A DNA stretch of 36,607 bases from Clostridia bacterium (GTDB lineage: Bacteria > Bacillota > Clostridia > Christensenellales > CAG-138): assembly GCA_017524445.1 (NCBI GenBank), contig JAFXVP010000035.1, positions 1-36,607 on the forward strand, in the 5' to 3' direction. The notes under the pieces are model-generated. The model made no database searches. It was not told the DNA's origin and was given only the letters and a program-made list of their open reading frames with translations. Both the position numbers and the translations under genes were made by a program. Positions 16,369 through 25,082 of the stretch are shown piece after piece; within the stretch, counting starts at the first letter, position 1, and each line of letters starts with the position of its first letter.

Positions 16369-16502
16369 TGTAAGGTGTGTAAAGACTGTAAAGATTGTAA
16401 ATATTGTAAATATTGTAAATACTGTAAAGATTGTAAATACTGTAAAGATTGTAAGGATTGTAAGGAATGTAAATGATCTTTACAAAATTTACAAAATTTA
16501 CA
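16369..16502. repeat. Array of 9-bp repeats with internal dyad between thrC and ssnA
   Basis: Twelve head-to-tail 9-mers (16369-16476) follow the consensus TGTAAA-(G/T)-A-(C/T), with TGTAAG in three units. They are followed, after a junction of two bases, by three units in the opposite orientation (16479-16502) as TTTACAAAA, TTTACAAAA, TTTACA. The junction TGTAAATGATCTTTACA is palindromic. The array occupies much of the 331-bp divergent gap. It could be a minisatellite or a tandem operator; each TGTAAA/TTTACA hexamer is a plausible protein-binding half-site (inference). Confidence 0.85.
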
Positions 16503-16570
16503 TTGCTACACACAGGGGTGGGATGTATCTTTGCGGACACATCCCGTACAAAACGGTCTCTTATAAACGC

Positions 16571-16617
16571 TTGCGTTCTCTTGCAACATCATGTATAATA
16601 TATTCATAAATATTATA
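16571..16617 (+). promoter_or_regulatory. Promoter of the ssnA-ygfK-xdh operon with AT-rich operator-like dyad
   Basis: TTGCGT (16571-16576), 17 bp, TATAAT (16594-16599), close to consensus. The -10 box is the left half of the inverted repeat TATAATAT / ATATTATA (16594-16601 with 16610-16617), which covers the transcription start near 16606. A repressor site here would shut the operon; that is inference. The leader is about 30 bases, too short for a riboswitch. Confidence 0.78.
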
Positions 16618-16635
16618 TTAGGGGAGTGTGGCTTT

Positions 16636-17964
16636 ATGATCCTGATCGGAAACGGCAGACTGCTTACAAGAAACGGCGCGGAATTCTTCGAAAACGGCGC
16701 GGTCGCGGTCGAGGGACGGTATGTGAAAGAGGTCGGAACGACGGCGGAACTGAAGGCGAAGTACCCGGACGCGGAATGGATCGACGCAAAAGGCGGCGTC
16801 ATCATGCCGGGTCTCATCAACATGCATAACCACATCTACAGCGCATTTGCCCGCGGCCTTTCGATCCGCGGCTATAACCCGCATAACTTCAACGACATTC
16901 TCGAAGGCATGTGGTGGAAGATCGACCGCTGCCTCACGAAAGAGAACGATTATCTTTCCGCAAAAGCCGTCTACGCCGACTGCATCAAAAACGGCGTGAC
17001 AACCGTGTTCGACCACCACGCAAGCTTTTTCGACATTCCGGGCAGCTTGGACGAGATCTCCGAAGCCGCAAAGGAGTTCGGCGTGCGCACCTCGCTCTGC
17101 TATGAGGTTTCCGATCGCGACGGCGAGGAGAAGCGCATGCAGTCGATCCTCGAAAACGAACGCTTCATCAAAAAGGCGGCGGCGGATGAAAGCGACATGC
17201 AGAAGGGCATGATGGGTCTGCACGCGGCGTTTACGCTCTCTGAAAAGACTTTGGAGGACTGCCTTGCGCACGGCGGAAAGGAAGCGGGCTTCCACGTGCA
17301 CTGCGCCGAGGGACCGGGGGACCTGCAGGATTCTCTCGACAAGTACGGCAAGCGCATCATCACGCGCTTCTACGACGCGGGCATCCTCGGCAACAAGACG
17401 CTTGCGATCCACTGCGTGCATATCAATAAAGCCGAAATGGAGCTTTTGAAAGCCACGGACACCGCGGTCGTGCACAATCCCGAATCCAACATGGGCAACG
17501 CGGTCGGCTGCGGTCCGGTCATCCATATGAAAAAGCTCGGATTGCTTTTGGGTCTCGGTACGGACGGTTATACGAACGACATGCTCGAAAGCTACAAGGT
17601 CGGCAACATCATCCACAAGCATCATCTCTGCGATCCGACGGTCGCGTGGGGCGAGATCCCCGATATGCTCTTCAACGGCAACGCGGCGATCGCGGGACGG
17701 TATTTCAACGCGCCTTTGGGCGTATTGAAGCCCGGCGCGTACGCGGATATCATCGTGACGGATTACGATCCGCTGACCCCGATGGACGGAAACAACGCGA
17801 ACTCGCACATCCTGTTCGGCATGAACGGCAGAAGCGTCATCACCACGATGTGCAACGGCCGCGTGCTGATGAAGGATCGCGAACTTTTGGTCTGCGACGA
17901 AAAGGAACTCATGGCAAAGTGCCGCGAGAGCGCGAAAAAGCTCTGGGCGGCGGTCAACGCATAA
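16636..17964 (+). CDS. ssnA: Putative aminohydrolase SsnA
   Basis: A 442-residue amidohydrolase-superfamily enzyme, the same length as I recall for Escherichia coli SsnA. Start at ATG 16636 after GGGGAG. Metal ligands are visible: His64 and His66 in NMHNHIYSAFARGL, a histidine in FHVHCAEG, one in AIHCVHI, and the aspartate in GLGTDGY. These suggest hydrolysis of a C-N bond in a purine-like or related compound, but the substrate of SsnA is not established. The family occurs in clusters with YgfK and selenium-dependent molybdenum hydroxylases. It is 13 bp ahead of ygfK. Confidence 0.92.
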   Translation: MILIGNGRLLTRNGAEFFENGAVAVEGRYVKEVGTTAELKAKYPDAEWIDAKGGVIMPGLINMHNHIYSAFARGLSIRGYNPHNFNDILEGMWWKIDRCLTKENDYLSAKAVYADCIKNGVTTVFDHHASFFDIPGSLDEISEAAKEFGVRTSLCYEVSDRDGEEKRMQSILENERFIKKAAADESDMQKGMMGLHAAFTLSEKTLEDCLAHGGKEAGFHVHCAEGPGDLQDSLDKYGKRIITRFYDAGILGNKTLAIHCVHINKAEMELLKATDTAVVHNPESNMGNAVGCGPVIHMKKLGLLLGLGTDGYTNDMLESYKVGNIIHKHHLCDPTVAWGEIPDMLFNGNAAIAGRYFNAPLGVLKPGAYADIIVTDYDPLTPMDGNNANSHILFGMNGRSVITTMCNGRVLMKDRELLVCDEKELMAKCRESAKKLWAAVNA

Positions 17965-17977
17965 AAAGGAGGCAGCT

Positions 17978-20953
17978 ATGTCCGATCGAATGACGCCGAT
18001 CCCGTTTCGGGAACTGATGGAATGGGCACTTGAGGAGTATAAATCCGGCAGTGTGTTCGGGGTAAAGCGCCCGTATAAACCCGTGCCGGGCAAACTGCTT
18101 TCGATCTTCGGCGAGACGCTCGAAACGCCGTTCGGTCCCGCCGCGGGTCCGAATACGCAGCTCACGCAGAACATCCTCGCCGCGTATTACGGCGGCGCGC
18201 GCTTCTTCGAGCTCAAGACCGTGCAGATCATGGACGGCGACGAGCTTGCCGCGTGCATCGGAAAGCCCTGTATCGTGGCAAAGGACGAGTGCTACAACTG
18301 CGAGTGGTCGACCGAGCTCACCGTGCCCGAAGCGCTTTGCGAATACGTCAAGGCGTGGTTCATGCTGAAGCTCTTTACGAAGGAATTCGGCTGGGGCGAT
18401 CCGGACGGCTTCGTCTTCAATATGAGCGTCGGTTACGACTTCGCGGGCATCACGTCCCCGAAGATCGACACGTTCATCGAGAGGCTGAAGGATGCGGGCA
18501 CCACCGCGATCTGGGCGGAATGCATGGAATGGACGCGGGCGAACCTTGATCGCTTCGAACACATTGACGAGGCGTATCTTGCCGCGATCAATCCGCACGT
18601 GTGCACCTCGATCACGCTCTCGACCCTGCACGGCTGCCCGCCGCAGGAGATCGAGAAGATCGCAAGCTACCTGATCGACGTGAAGCATCTGCACACGTTC
18701 GTGAAATGCAATCCGACGATTTTGGGCTACGCCTACGCGCGCAAAACGCTCGACGAGCTCGGCTTCGATTACGTTGCGTTTGACGAGCACCACTTCAACG
18801 AGGATTTACAGTATAAGGACGCGGTGCCGATGTTCCGCCGCCTGCTCGCGCTCGCGGCAAAAAAAGGCGTGACCTTCGGACTTAAGCTTTCCAACACCTT
18901 CCCGGTCGACGTAAAGCAGGGCGAGCTTCCGAGCAATGAAATGTACATGTCCGGTCGGTCGCTGTATCCGCTGACCATCGAGATGGCGAAGCGCATGAGC
19001 GAGGAATTCGACGGGAAGCTCCGGCTCTCGTTCTCGGGCGGCATCGACGCATTCAACATCGCGCCGCTGTTCGAGGCAGGGATCTGGCCGATCACGCTTG
19101 CAACGACGATCCTGAAACCCGGCGGGTATCAGAGATTACAGCAGCTCGGCGAGATCTGCGGCGCGCTTCCTTATGAGCCGTTTACCGGGGTCAAGGTCGG
19201 CAAGGTCGCGCTTCTCAGTAAACAGGCGCGCGCGTCCGTGCGGAATACAAAGCCCGTGAAGCCGCAGCCGGAACGAAAACTTGCGGAAAAGGTCCCGCTG
19301 TTCGACTGCTTCACCGCGCCGTGCACGCACGGCTGTCCGATCCGGCAGGACATCCCGCAGTATATCGAAATGGTCGGCAAGGGAAACTATGACGGAGCGC
19401 TGAAGCTCATCGTCGAAAAGAATCCGCTGCCGTTCATCACCGGCACGATCTGCCCGCACCACTGCGCGGACAAGTGCACGAGACACTTTTACGAGGAATC
19501 GATCCGCATCCGCCGGGCAAAGCTGACCGCGGCGCAAAACGGACTGGATGCGCTTTTGAAGGGCTTGAAACCCGCAGAGCCGAACGGCAAACGTGTCGCC
19601 GTGATCGGCGGGGGACCCGCGGGGATGGCGGCGGCGTTCTTCCTGAGCCGTCAGGGCGCTTCCGTCACGCTGTTTGAAAAACGCGCGGCGCTCGGCGGCG
19701 TCGTGCGCTGGGTCATCCCGGAATTCCGCATCGGCACGGAAGCGATCGAAAACGACGCGAAGATCCTTGCAGCCATGGGCGTCGATATTCGCCTGAATAC
19801 GCCCGCGCCGAACGTGGACGCGCTGTTTGCCGAGGGCTATACCGACCTTGTCTACGCCGTCGGCGCGTGGGCGGAAGGCAAGATGAAGCTTAAAAAGGGC
19901 GAGGCGATGAACGTCATCCGCTTCCTCGAAGAAAGCAAGGCGGGAACGCTTGAAGACCTCGGCGAAAACGTGATCGTCATCGGCGGCGGCAATACCGCGA
20001 TGGACGCGGCGCGCGCCGCGGTCCGCACGAAGGGCGTCAAGCACGTGCGGCTCGTTTATCGCCGCACCGCGCGCTTTATGCCCGCGGACGAGGAGGAGCT
20101 GGAGCTTGCGAAAGAAGACGGCGTGGAATTTTGCGAACTGCTCGCGCCGGTCGCGTTCGAAAACGGAACGCTTCTTTGTAACGTGATGAAGCTCGGCGAG
20201 CCGGACGCAAGCGGCAGACGCAGCCCGGTCGAAACGGGCGAGACCGTCACGCTTCCGTGCGACACACTGATCGCGGCGGTCGGCGAGAAGATCGAGACGG
20301 CGCTGTTTGCCGAAAACGGCATAGAACTGACCGAGCGCGGCAGGGTGAAAACGAAAGCGAACCTTGAAACGAGCCGCGCGCATGTCTACGTGATCGGCGA
20401 CTGCAGCCGCGGTCCCGCGACCGTGGTAGAGGGCATTGCGGACGCGCGTACCGTCGCGGACGCGATCGTCGGCAAATATGCCTATGAGATCTGCGCCTGC
20501 GGGCAAACGACCGAGGAAGCGTGCTTCGAAAAGCACGGTATCTTAAAGGACTACGAACAGGCGGAGAAGGAGCGCGAGCGCTGCCTGAACTGCGGGACGG
20601 TCTGCGAGTGCTGCGTGCAGGTGTGCCCGAACCGCGCAAACGTCGCAATCTGTGTGCCCGGCAAGGAGAAGCCGCAGATCCTGCACGTCGACCGGATGTG
20701 CAACGAATGCGGCAACTGCCTCGTGTTCTGCCCGTACGATTCGAAGCCGTACAAGGAAAAGTTCACGCTGTTCGCGACCGAAGCCGAATTCGACGGATCG
20801 GAGAACAAGGGCTTTCTGCCGGTTTCGGACCGCGTCGTGAAACTGCGGCTTGATGAAGTCATGACGGTCGATCTCGACCGCGACGCGATCGATCCGGACG
20901 CGAAGGCGCTGATCGAAACGGTGTTGAAGGATTACCCTTATCTGATCGGCTGA
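17978..20953 (+). CDS. ygfK: Putative selenate reductase subunit YgfK
   Basis: A 991-residue multidomain flavo-iron-sulfur protein; start after AAAAGGAGG. Residues 1-410 form a dihydroorotate dehydrogenase-like barrel. A GltD-type N-terminal cysteine set follows (Cys444, Cys449, Cys453, then CPHHCADKC). The FAD motif VAVIGGGPAGMAAA is near 541-554 and the NAD(P)H motif VIVIGGGNTAMDAA near 665-678. Two [4Fe-4S] ferredoxin motifs lie at about 869-890 and 908-920. It probably passes electrons between NAD(P)H and the neighbouring molybdenum hydroxylase. The selenate reductase name comes from E. coli genetics; in this context purine or similar hydroxylation is more likely (inference). Confidence 0.93.
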   Translation: MSDRMTPIPFRELMEWALEEYKSGSVFGVKRPYKPVPGKLLSIFGETLETPFGPAAGPNTQLTQNILAAYYGGARFFELKTVQIMDGDELAACIGKPCIVAKDECYNCEWSTELTVPEALCEYVKAWFMLKLFTKEFGWGDPDGFVFNMSVGYDFAGITSPKIDTFIERLKDAGTTAIWAECMEWTRANLDRFEHIDEAYLAAINPHVCTSITLSTLHGCPPQEIEKIASYLIDVKHLHTFVKCNPTILGYAYARKTLDELGFDYVAFDEHHFNEDLQYKDAVPMFRRLLALAAKKGVTFGLKLSNTFPVDVKQGELPSNEMYMSGRSLYPLTIEMAKRMSEEFDGKLRLSFSGGIDAFNIAPLFEAGIWPITLATTILKPGGYQRLQQLGEICGALPYEPFTGVKVGKVALLSKQARASVRNTKPVKPQPERKLAEKVPLFDCFTAPCTHGCPIRQDIPQYIEMVGKGNYDGALKLIVEKNPLPFITGTICPHHCADKCTRHFYEESIRIRRAKLTAAQNGLDALLKGLKPAEPNGKRVAVIGGGPAGMAAAFFLSRQGASVTLFEKRAALGGVVRWVIPEFRIGTEAIENDAKILAAMGVDIRLNTPAPNVDALFAEGYTDLVYAVGAWAEGKMKLKKGEAMNVIRFLEESKAGTLEDLGENVIVIGGGNTAMDAARAAVRTKGVKHVRLVYRRTARFMPADEEELELAKEDGVEFCELLAPVAFENGTLLCNVMKLGEPDASGRRSPVETGETVTLPCDTLIAAVGEKIETALFAENGIELTERGRVKTKANLETSRAHVYVIGDCSRGPATVVEGIADARTVADAIVGKYAYEICACGQTTEEACFEKHGILKDYEQAEKERERCLNCGTVCECCVQVCPNRANVAICVPGKEKPQILHVDRMCNECGNCLVFCPYDSKPYKEKFTLFATEAEFDGSENKGFLPVSDRVVKLRLDEVMTVDLDRDAIDPDAKALIETVLKDYPYLIG

Positions 20954-20973
20954 ACCACCGAAAGGAGTATCAT

Positions 20974-23535
20974 ATGGCGACCTTTACGGTCAACGGGCAG
21001 GTCGTGTCCTGCCCCGAAAACAAAAAACTGATCCGCTTCCTGCGCGACGACCTGCGTTTGACGAGCGTCAAAAACGGCTGCTCGGAGGGAGCGTGCGGTA
21101 CCTGCACCGTGCTGATCGACGGCAAAGCCGTCAAAGCGTGCGTCCAACAGACCGACCGCATGGAGGGAAAGACGATTGTCACCTGCGAGGGGCTCACCCC
21201 GCGTGAACGCGAGGTCTACGCCTACGCGTTCACGGAAGCGGGCGCAGTGCAGTGCGGCTTCTGTACGCCCGGCATGGTCATGGCGGCAAAGGCGCTCATC
21301 GACCGTGAGCCGGACCCGACGCCGTCCGACGTGAAAAACGCGATCCGCATGAACATCTGCCGCTGCACCGGCTATAAAAAGATCGAGGAAGCGATTCTGC
21401 TTGCGGCGAAGGTGTTCCGCGAAGGCGCGGAGGTCCCGAAGCGCGTTCTGAAAGGCGTTGTGGGCGAAAACCTCGACCGCGTGGACGCACCCGCAAAAGC
21501 GCTCGGCGACGCGAAATATGCCGACGATCTGTACCTGGACGGCATGCTGTACGGCACTGCAAAGCGCAGCGATTACCCGCGTGCACGTGTGCTTTCGATC
21601 GACACGAGCGCGGCGGAGGCAGCGCCCGGCGTCGTATGCGTGCTGACGGCAAAGGATATCCCGGGCACGGTCAAGATCGGGCATCTCAAGCAGGACTATG
21701 ACGTGATGATCCCCGAAGGAAAGATCACGCACTTTCTGGGCGACGCGATCGCTTTGGTCGCCGCCGAAACGGACGCGCAGGCACGCGCGGCGGCGGCGCT
21801 CGTCAGGGTCGAATATGAGGAACTTCCGCCCGTGCTCGACATGATGGAGGGCCTAAAGGACGAGATCCTTGTGCACGCTTCGAACGGCACAAATGTGCTC
21901 TCGCATGAGCACTTGGTCCGCGGCAATGCCGATGAAGCAATCAAAAACAGCCGCTACGTCGTGACGCATCACTATTCGACGCCGCCGACGGATCACGCGT
22001 TTCTGGAGCCCGAATGCGCAGTCGCCGTACGCGAGGGCGACGGCATGCGCATCTTCTCCGGCGATCAGGGCATCTATCAGACGCGCAAGGAATGCGCGCA
22101 GATGCTGGGTTTACCGCAGGACAAGGTCCGCGTGACCGCCATGATGGTCGGCGGCGGCTTCGGCGGCAAGGAGGATATGAGCGTGCAGCATCACGCGGCG
22201 CTGCTTGCGTGGCACACGGGTCGTCCCGTCAAGGTCGTATTCACGCGCGCAGAGAGCATTCTCATCCACCCGAAGCGTCACGCGATGGAGATGGAGTTTA
22301 CCACCGCCTGCGACGAAAACGGCTATCTGACCGCCATGAAGGCGACGCTGATTTCCGACACCGGCGCGTACGCTTCGCTCGGCGGACCGGTGCTGCAGCG
22401 CGCGTGCACGCACGCCGCGGGACCGTATAACTATCAGAACGTCGATATCGACGGCAAGGCGATCTATACGAACAATCCGCCGGCGGGCGCGTTCCGCGGC
22501 TTCGGCGTGACGCAGAGCTGCTTTGCGACCGAGTGCAATCTGAACGAGCTTGCGAAGATGGTGGGCATTTCGGCGTTTGAGATCCGTTACCGCAACGCGA
22601 TCCGCCCGGGGCAGGTTCTGCCGAACGGACAGATCGCGGACGAGACCACCGCGCTCGCCGAAACGCTCGACGCCGCAAGACCGATCCTCGAACGCGATCC
22701 GAAGGCGGGTATCGCCTGCGCCATGAAAAACGTGGGCCTCGGCGTCGGCATTCCCGACACGGGACGCTGCCGCATTGAGGTGAAGGACGGGGAAGTGTAT
22801 CTTCATTCGTCCGCCGCGTGCATCGGGCAGGGCATGGGCACGGTGCAGACGCAGATGGCGGCGGAAATTCTCGGCATCCCGCACGAGCGGGTGCATTACT
22901 GCACGCCGGACACCGCGCTTGCGCCGGACGCGGGCAACACCACCGCGTCGCGCCAGACGCTGTTCACGGGAGAAGCGGTCGTGCGCGCCGCAAAGCAGAT
23001 CAAGGAAGCGCTCGAAACCGAGGGCTCGTGGGAAGCGCTTGAGGGACGGTCGTTCCTCGGCGAATATACAGGGATCACCGATAAGCTCGGCAGCGACAAG
23101 CCGAACCCGGTTTCGCACATCGCCTACGGCTACGCGACACACGTGGTCGAGCTGAACGACGACGGCACTTTAAAGCGCGTGACGGCGATCCACGATCTCG
23201 GCGTGGCGGTCAATCCGCGCTCCGCCGAAGGACAGATCGAGGGCGGCGTGGTCATGGGGCTCGGTTATGCGCTTACCGAGGATTTCCCCCTGAAGGACGG
23301 GAAGCCGACCGCAAAGTATGGCACGCTCGGGCTGTTCCGCGCGGACAAGACGCCGGAGGTCAAGGCGATCCTCGTGGAAAAGGCGAAGAAGGACGGGCTT
23401 GCCTGCGGCGCAAAGGGCATCGGCGAGATCTGCACGATCCCGACCGCGCCGGCGGTGCAGAACGCGTATGAAAACTTCGACGGCGTATTCCGTACGATAC
23501 TGCCGCTCAGGAATACTCCGTATAATCGCAAATAA
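20974..23535 (+). CDS. xdh: Selenium-dependent xanthine dehydrogenase-type molybdenum hydroxylase
   Basis: An 853-residue fusion of an iron-sulfur subunit and a molybdopterin subunit. Two [2Fe-2S] clusters are read from Cys36, 41, 44, 56 and Cys94, 97, 129, 131 (CGFCTPG, CRCTGY). The molybdopterin part begins near residue 165 and carries VGGGFGGKED, GAFRGFGVTQS, and the catalytic glutamate in GAKGIGE near the C-terminus. No FAD domain is present, which fits the selenium-dependent subfamily. In that group selenium is a labile ligand, not selenocysteine, and no in-frame stop is read through here. Electrons may flow to YgfK. Start after AAAGGAG, 20 bp from ygfK. Confidence 0.92.
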   Translation: MATFTVNGQVVSCPENKKLIRFLRDDLRLTSVKNGCSEGACGTCTVLIDGKAVKACVQQTDRMEGKTIVTCEGLTPREREVYAYAFTEAGAVQCGFCTPGMVMAAKALIDREPDPTPSDVKNAIRMNICRCTGYKKIEEAILLAAKVFREGAEVPKRVLKGVVGENLDRVDAPAKALGDAKYADDLYLDGMLYGTAKRSDYPRARVLSIDTSAAEAAPGVVCVLTAKDIPGTVKIGHLKQDYDVMIPEGKITHFLGDAIALVAAETDAQARAAAALVRVEYEELPPVLDMMEGLKDEILVHASNGTNVLSHEHLVRGNADEAIKNSRYVVTHHYSTPPTDHAFLEPECAVAVREGDGMRIFSGDQGIYQTRKECAQMLGLPQDKVRVTAMMVGGGFGGKEDMSVQHHAALLAWHTGRPVKVVFTRAESILIHPKRHAMEMEFTTACDENGYLTAMKATLISDTGAYASLGGPVLQRACTHAAGPYNYQNVDIDGKAIYTNNPPAGAFRGFGVTQSCFATECNLNELAKMVGISAFEIRYRNAIRPGQVLPNGQIADETTALAETLDAARPILERDPKAGIACAMKNVGLGVGIPDTGRCRIEVKDGEVYLHSSAACIGQGMGTVQTQMAAEILGIPHERVHYCTPDTALAPDAGNTTASRQTLFTGEAVVRAAKQIKEALETEGSWEALEGRSFLGEYTGITDKLGSDKPNPVSHIAYGYATHVVELNDDGTLKRVTAIHDLGVAVNPRSAEGQIEGGVVMGLGYALTEDFPLKDGKPTAKYGTLGLFRADKTPEVKAILVEKAKKDGLACGAKGIGEICTIPTAPAVQNAYENFDGVFRTILPLRNTPYNRK

Positions 23536-23557
23536 GAAAGGAATCATAAATACAATC

Positions 23558-25036
23558 ATGAAACAGATACGAATTCCGGTCATTTTCGTGATGATCCTGC
23601 TTTTGCTGCTGCCGGTTTTGCGTGCAGACGCGGATGAGACGCGGGCGGAAGAGCTGACAAAGAAATTCAGCTTTGATTTCGGCGACTATCAAGGTGCCCG
23701 GTACCGCATCATATCAGACGAGGATTCATACCAGATTTTTCAGCCGAACGATTCTTTTTCCCTGACGTGGAAAGAATCGTATGAAGGCGCGCGCCTGTGC
23801 CTGAAATGGCAGAACGCGCCGCAGGGCGTCAGCGTTCTGCAGTATGATGCGGAAGGCACACTGATAGAAACGGATGAGATCGAATCGTGGTATGAAACGG
23901 CAACGCCGCTTCATGCAGACGCGCGCAAAGCGGTCGTGCAGGCGGGAGAGACGGACATGCGGGTACGCAGATGCTATGTGTACGGCGCAGGCGAGCTGCC
24001 GGAGCCGTTTCATCCGTGGGAGGATACGCCGGATCATCTGGATTATCTGCTGATCTCGACGCACCCGGACGACGACGTGCTGTTTTTGGGCAGCGTTCCG
24101 CCGACTTACGGCGCGGAGCAGGGCTACGTCGGCACGGTCGCTTACGTAACGACCGCGCAGTATAATGAGAACAGGGGCCGCGTTCGCATCAGCGAGGCGG
24201 AAAACGGCGCGTGGACAATGGGCATACGGTATCGACCGGTGTTTCTCAATTTGCCCGATATACCGGAAGTGTTCGCGCCGGAGGAACGGGTGAAGTTTTC
24301 GCATGACGATGTGCTTGTCAATATCGTACGCCTCTATCGGAGCGTGCGGCCGCTCGTCGTGGTTGCACAGGATACGGCAGGTGAATACGGGCACTGGCAG
24401 CACGTGCTTGTTGTACAGACCTGCCGCGAGGCATTCGCGCTTGCGGCGGACCCGACCTTTGATCCGGAATCTTATGAACAGTACGGGACATGGCAGGTGC
24501 AGAAACTGTTTCTGCATCTCTATCCGGAGAATACGATCACAGTCGAAGCGAACACACCGCTGTCCTTCTTCAACGGAAAAACCGCGTTTGAAGTTGCCTG
24601 CGACGCGTTCAAGAAGCACGTAACACAGCTGAAAAGCCGATTCTACGTTCAGAAGGACAACGAGCAATACGCATTCAACCGCTTCGGCATGTCGGAAGGC
24701 GTCGTACCGGTCGGAGAGGATGTGTTCGACAATATCGACGAAACGCTGTTCTACGGCTACACGCCGCCGCCCACACCCGAGCCGACGCCCGAACCGACGC
24801 CGGAACCGACGATAGAACCGACGCCGGAGCCGACGACAGAACCGACGCCGGAGCCTACTGCCGTTCCGACGCCGGAACCGACTTCCGAACCGACGGCGGA
24901 ACCGACGCCGTCGCCCGCCGAACCGGAACCGCTCAAAGCGGATCGCACGCTGACGATCGTTCTTGCGGCGGCAGGCGCCGTTCTGGTCGCGCTTGTGATC
25001 CTGCTGATCGTCAACAGAAAGCGTCACGCAAACTGA
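23558..25036 (+). CDS. Membrane-anchored PIG-L family deacetylase 1
   Basis: A 492-residue secreted protein. The signal peptide is about residues 1-25. An N-terminal beta-rich domain (about 30-150) precedes the PIG-L/LmbE domain, with the metal motif His169-Pro-Asp-Asp-Asp and a second set GEYGHWQH (His279, His282). A linker of repeated PTPEPTPEP (about 405-460) leads to a C-terminal transmembrane helix and the basic tail NRKRHAN. Enzymes of this family remove acetyl groups from N-acetylglucosamine-type substrates using zinc; the outside location suggests a glycan or cell-wall substrate. It is 22 bp behind xdh. AAGGA lies rather far (16 bases) from this ATG. It is closely paralogous to the next gene. 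Confidence 0.87.
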   Translation: MKQIRIPVIFVMILLLLLPVLRADADETRAEELTKKFSFDFGDYQGARYRIISDEDSYQIFQPNDSFSLTWKESYEGARLCLKWQNAPQGVSVLQYDAEGTLIETDEIESWYETATPLHADARKAVVQAGETDMRVRRCYVYGAGELPEPFHPWEDTPDHLDYLLISTHPDDDVLFLGSVPPTYGAEQGYVGTVAYVTTAQYNENRGRVRISEAENGAWTMGIRYRPVFLNLPDIPEVFAPEERVKFSHDDVLVNIVRLYRSVRPLVVVAQDTAGEYGHWQHVLVVQTCREAFALAADPTFDPESYEQYGTWQVQKLFLHLYPENTITVEANTPLSFFNGKTAFEVACDAFKKHVTQLKSRFYVQKDNEQYAFNRFGMSEGVVPVGEDVFDNIDETLFYGYTPPPTPEPTPEPTPEPTIEPTPEPTTEPTPEPTAVPTPEPTSEPTAEPTPSPAEPEPLKADRTLTIVLAAAGAVLVALVILLIVNRKRHAN

Positions 25037-25082
25037 CAGATCCGACCGATCTGCGCCGTGAAATCACAGCGCTTCACTGCTT

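Noticed and set aside
16369..16502. Possible CRISPR array
   Set aside because: Units are 9 bp with no spacers, and no cas gene is present.
16301..16540. Minus-strand frame encoding a Tyr-Asn/Ser-Leu/Ile repeat peptide ahead of thrC, overlapping its start by an ATGA
   Set aside because: The peptide repeat is just the translation of the 9-bp DNA array. There is no ribosome site at its start, and the thrC promoter at 16334-16362 would start transcripts inside it.
16600..16635. Purine or molybdenum-cofactor riboswitch before ssnA
   Set aside because: The leader after the promoter is only about 30 bases, too short for an aptamer.
20974..23535. Possible selenocysteine in the selenium-dependent xanthine dehydrogenase
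   Set aside because: No in-frame TGA or SECIS-like position is required; family members use a non-selenocysteine labile selenium.
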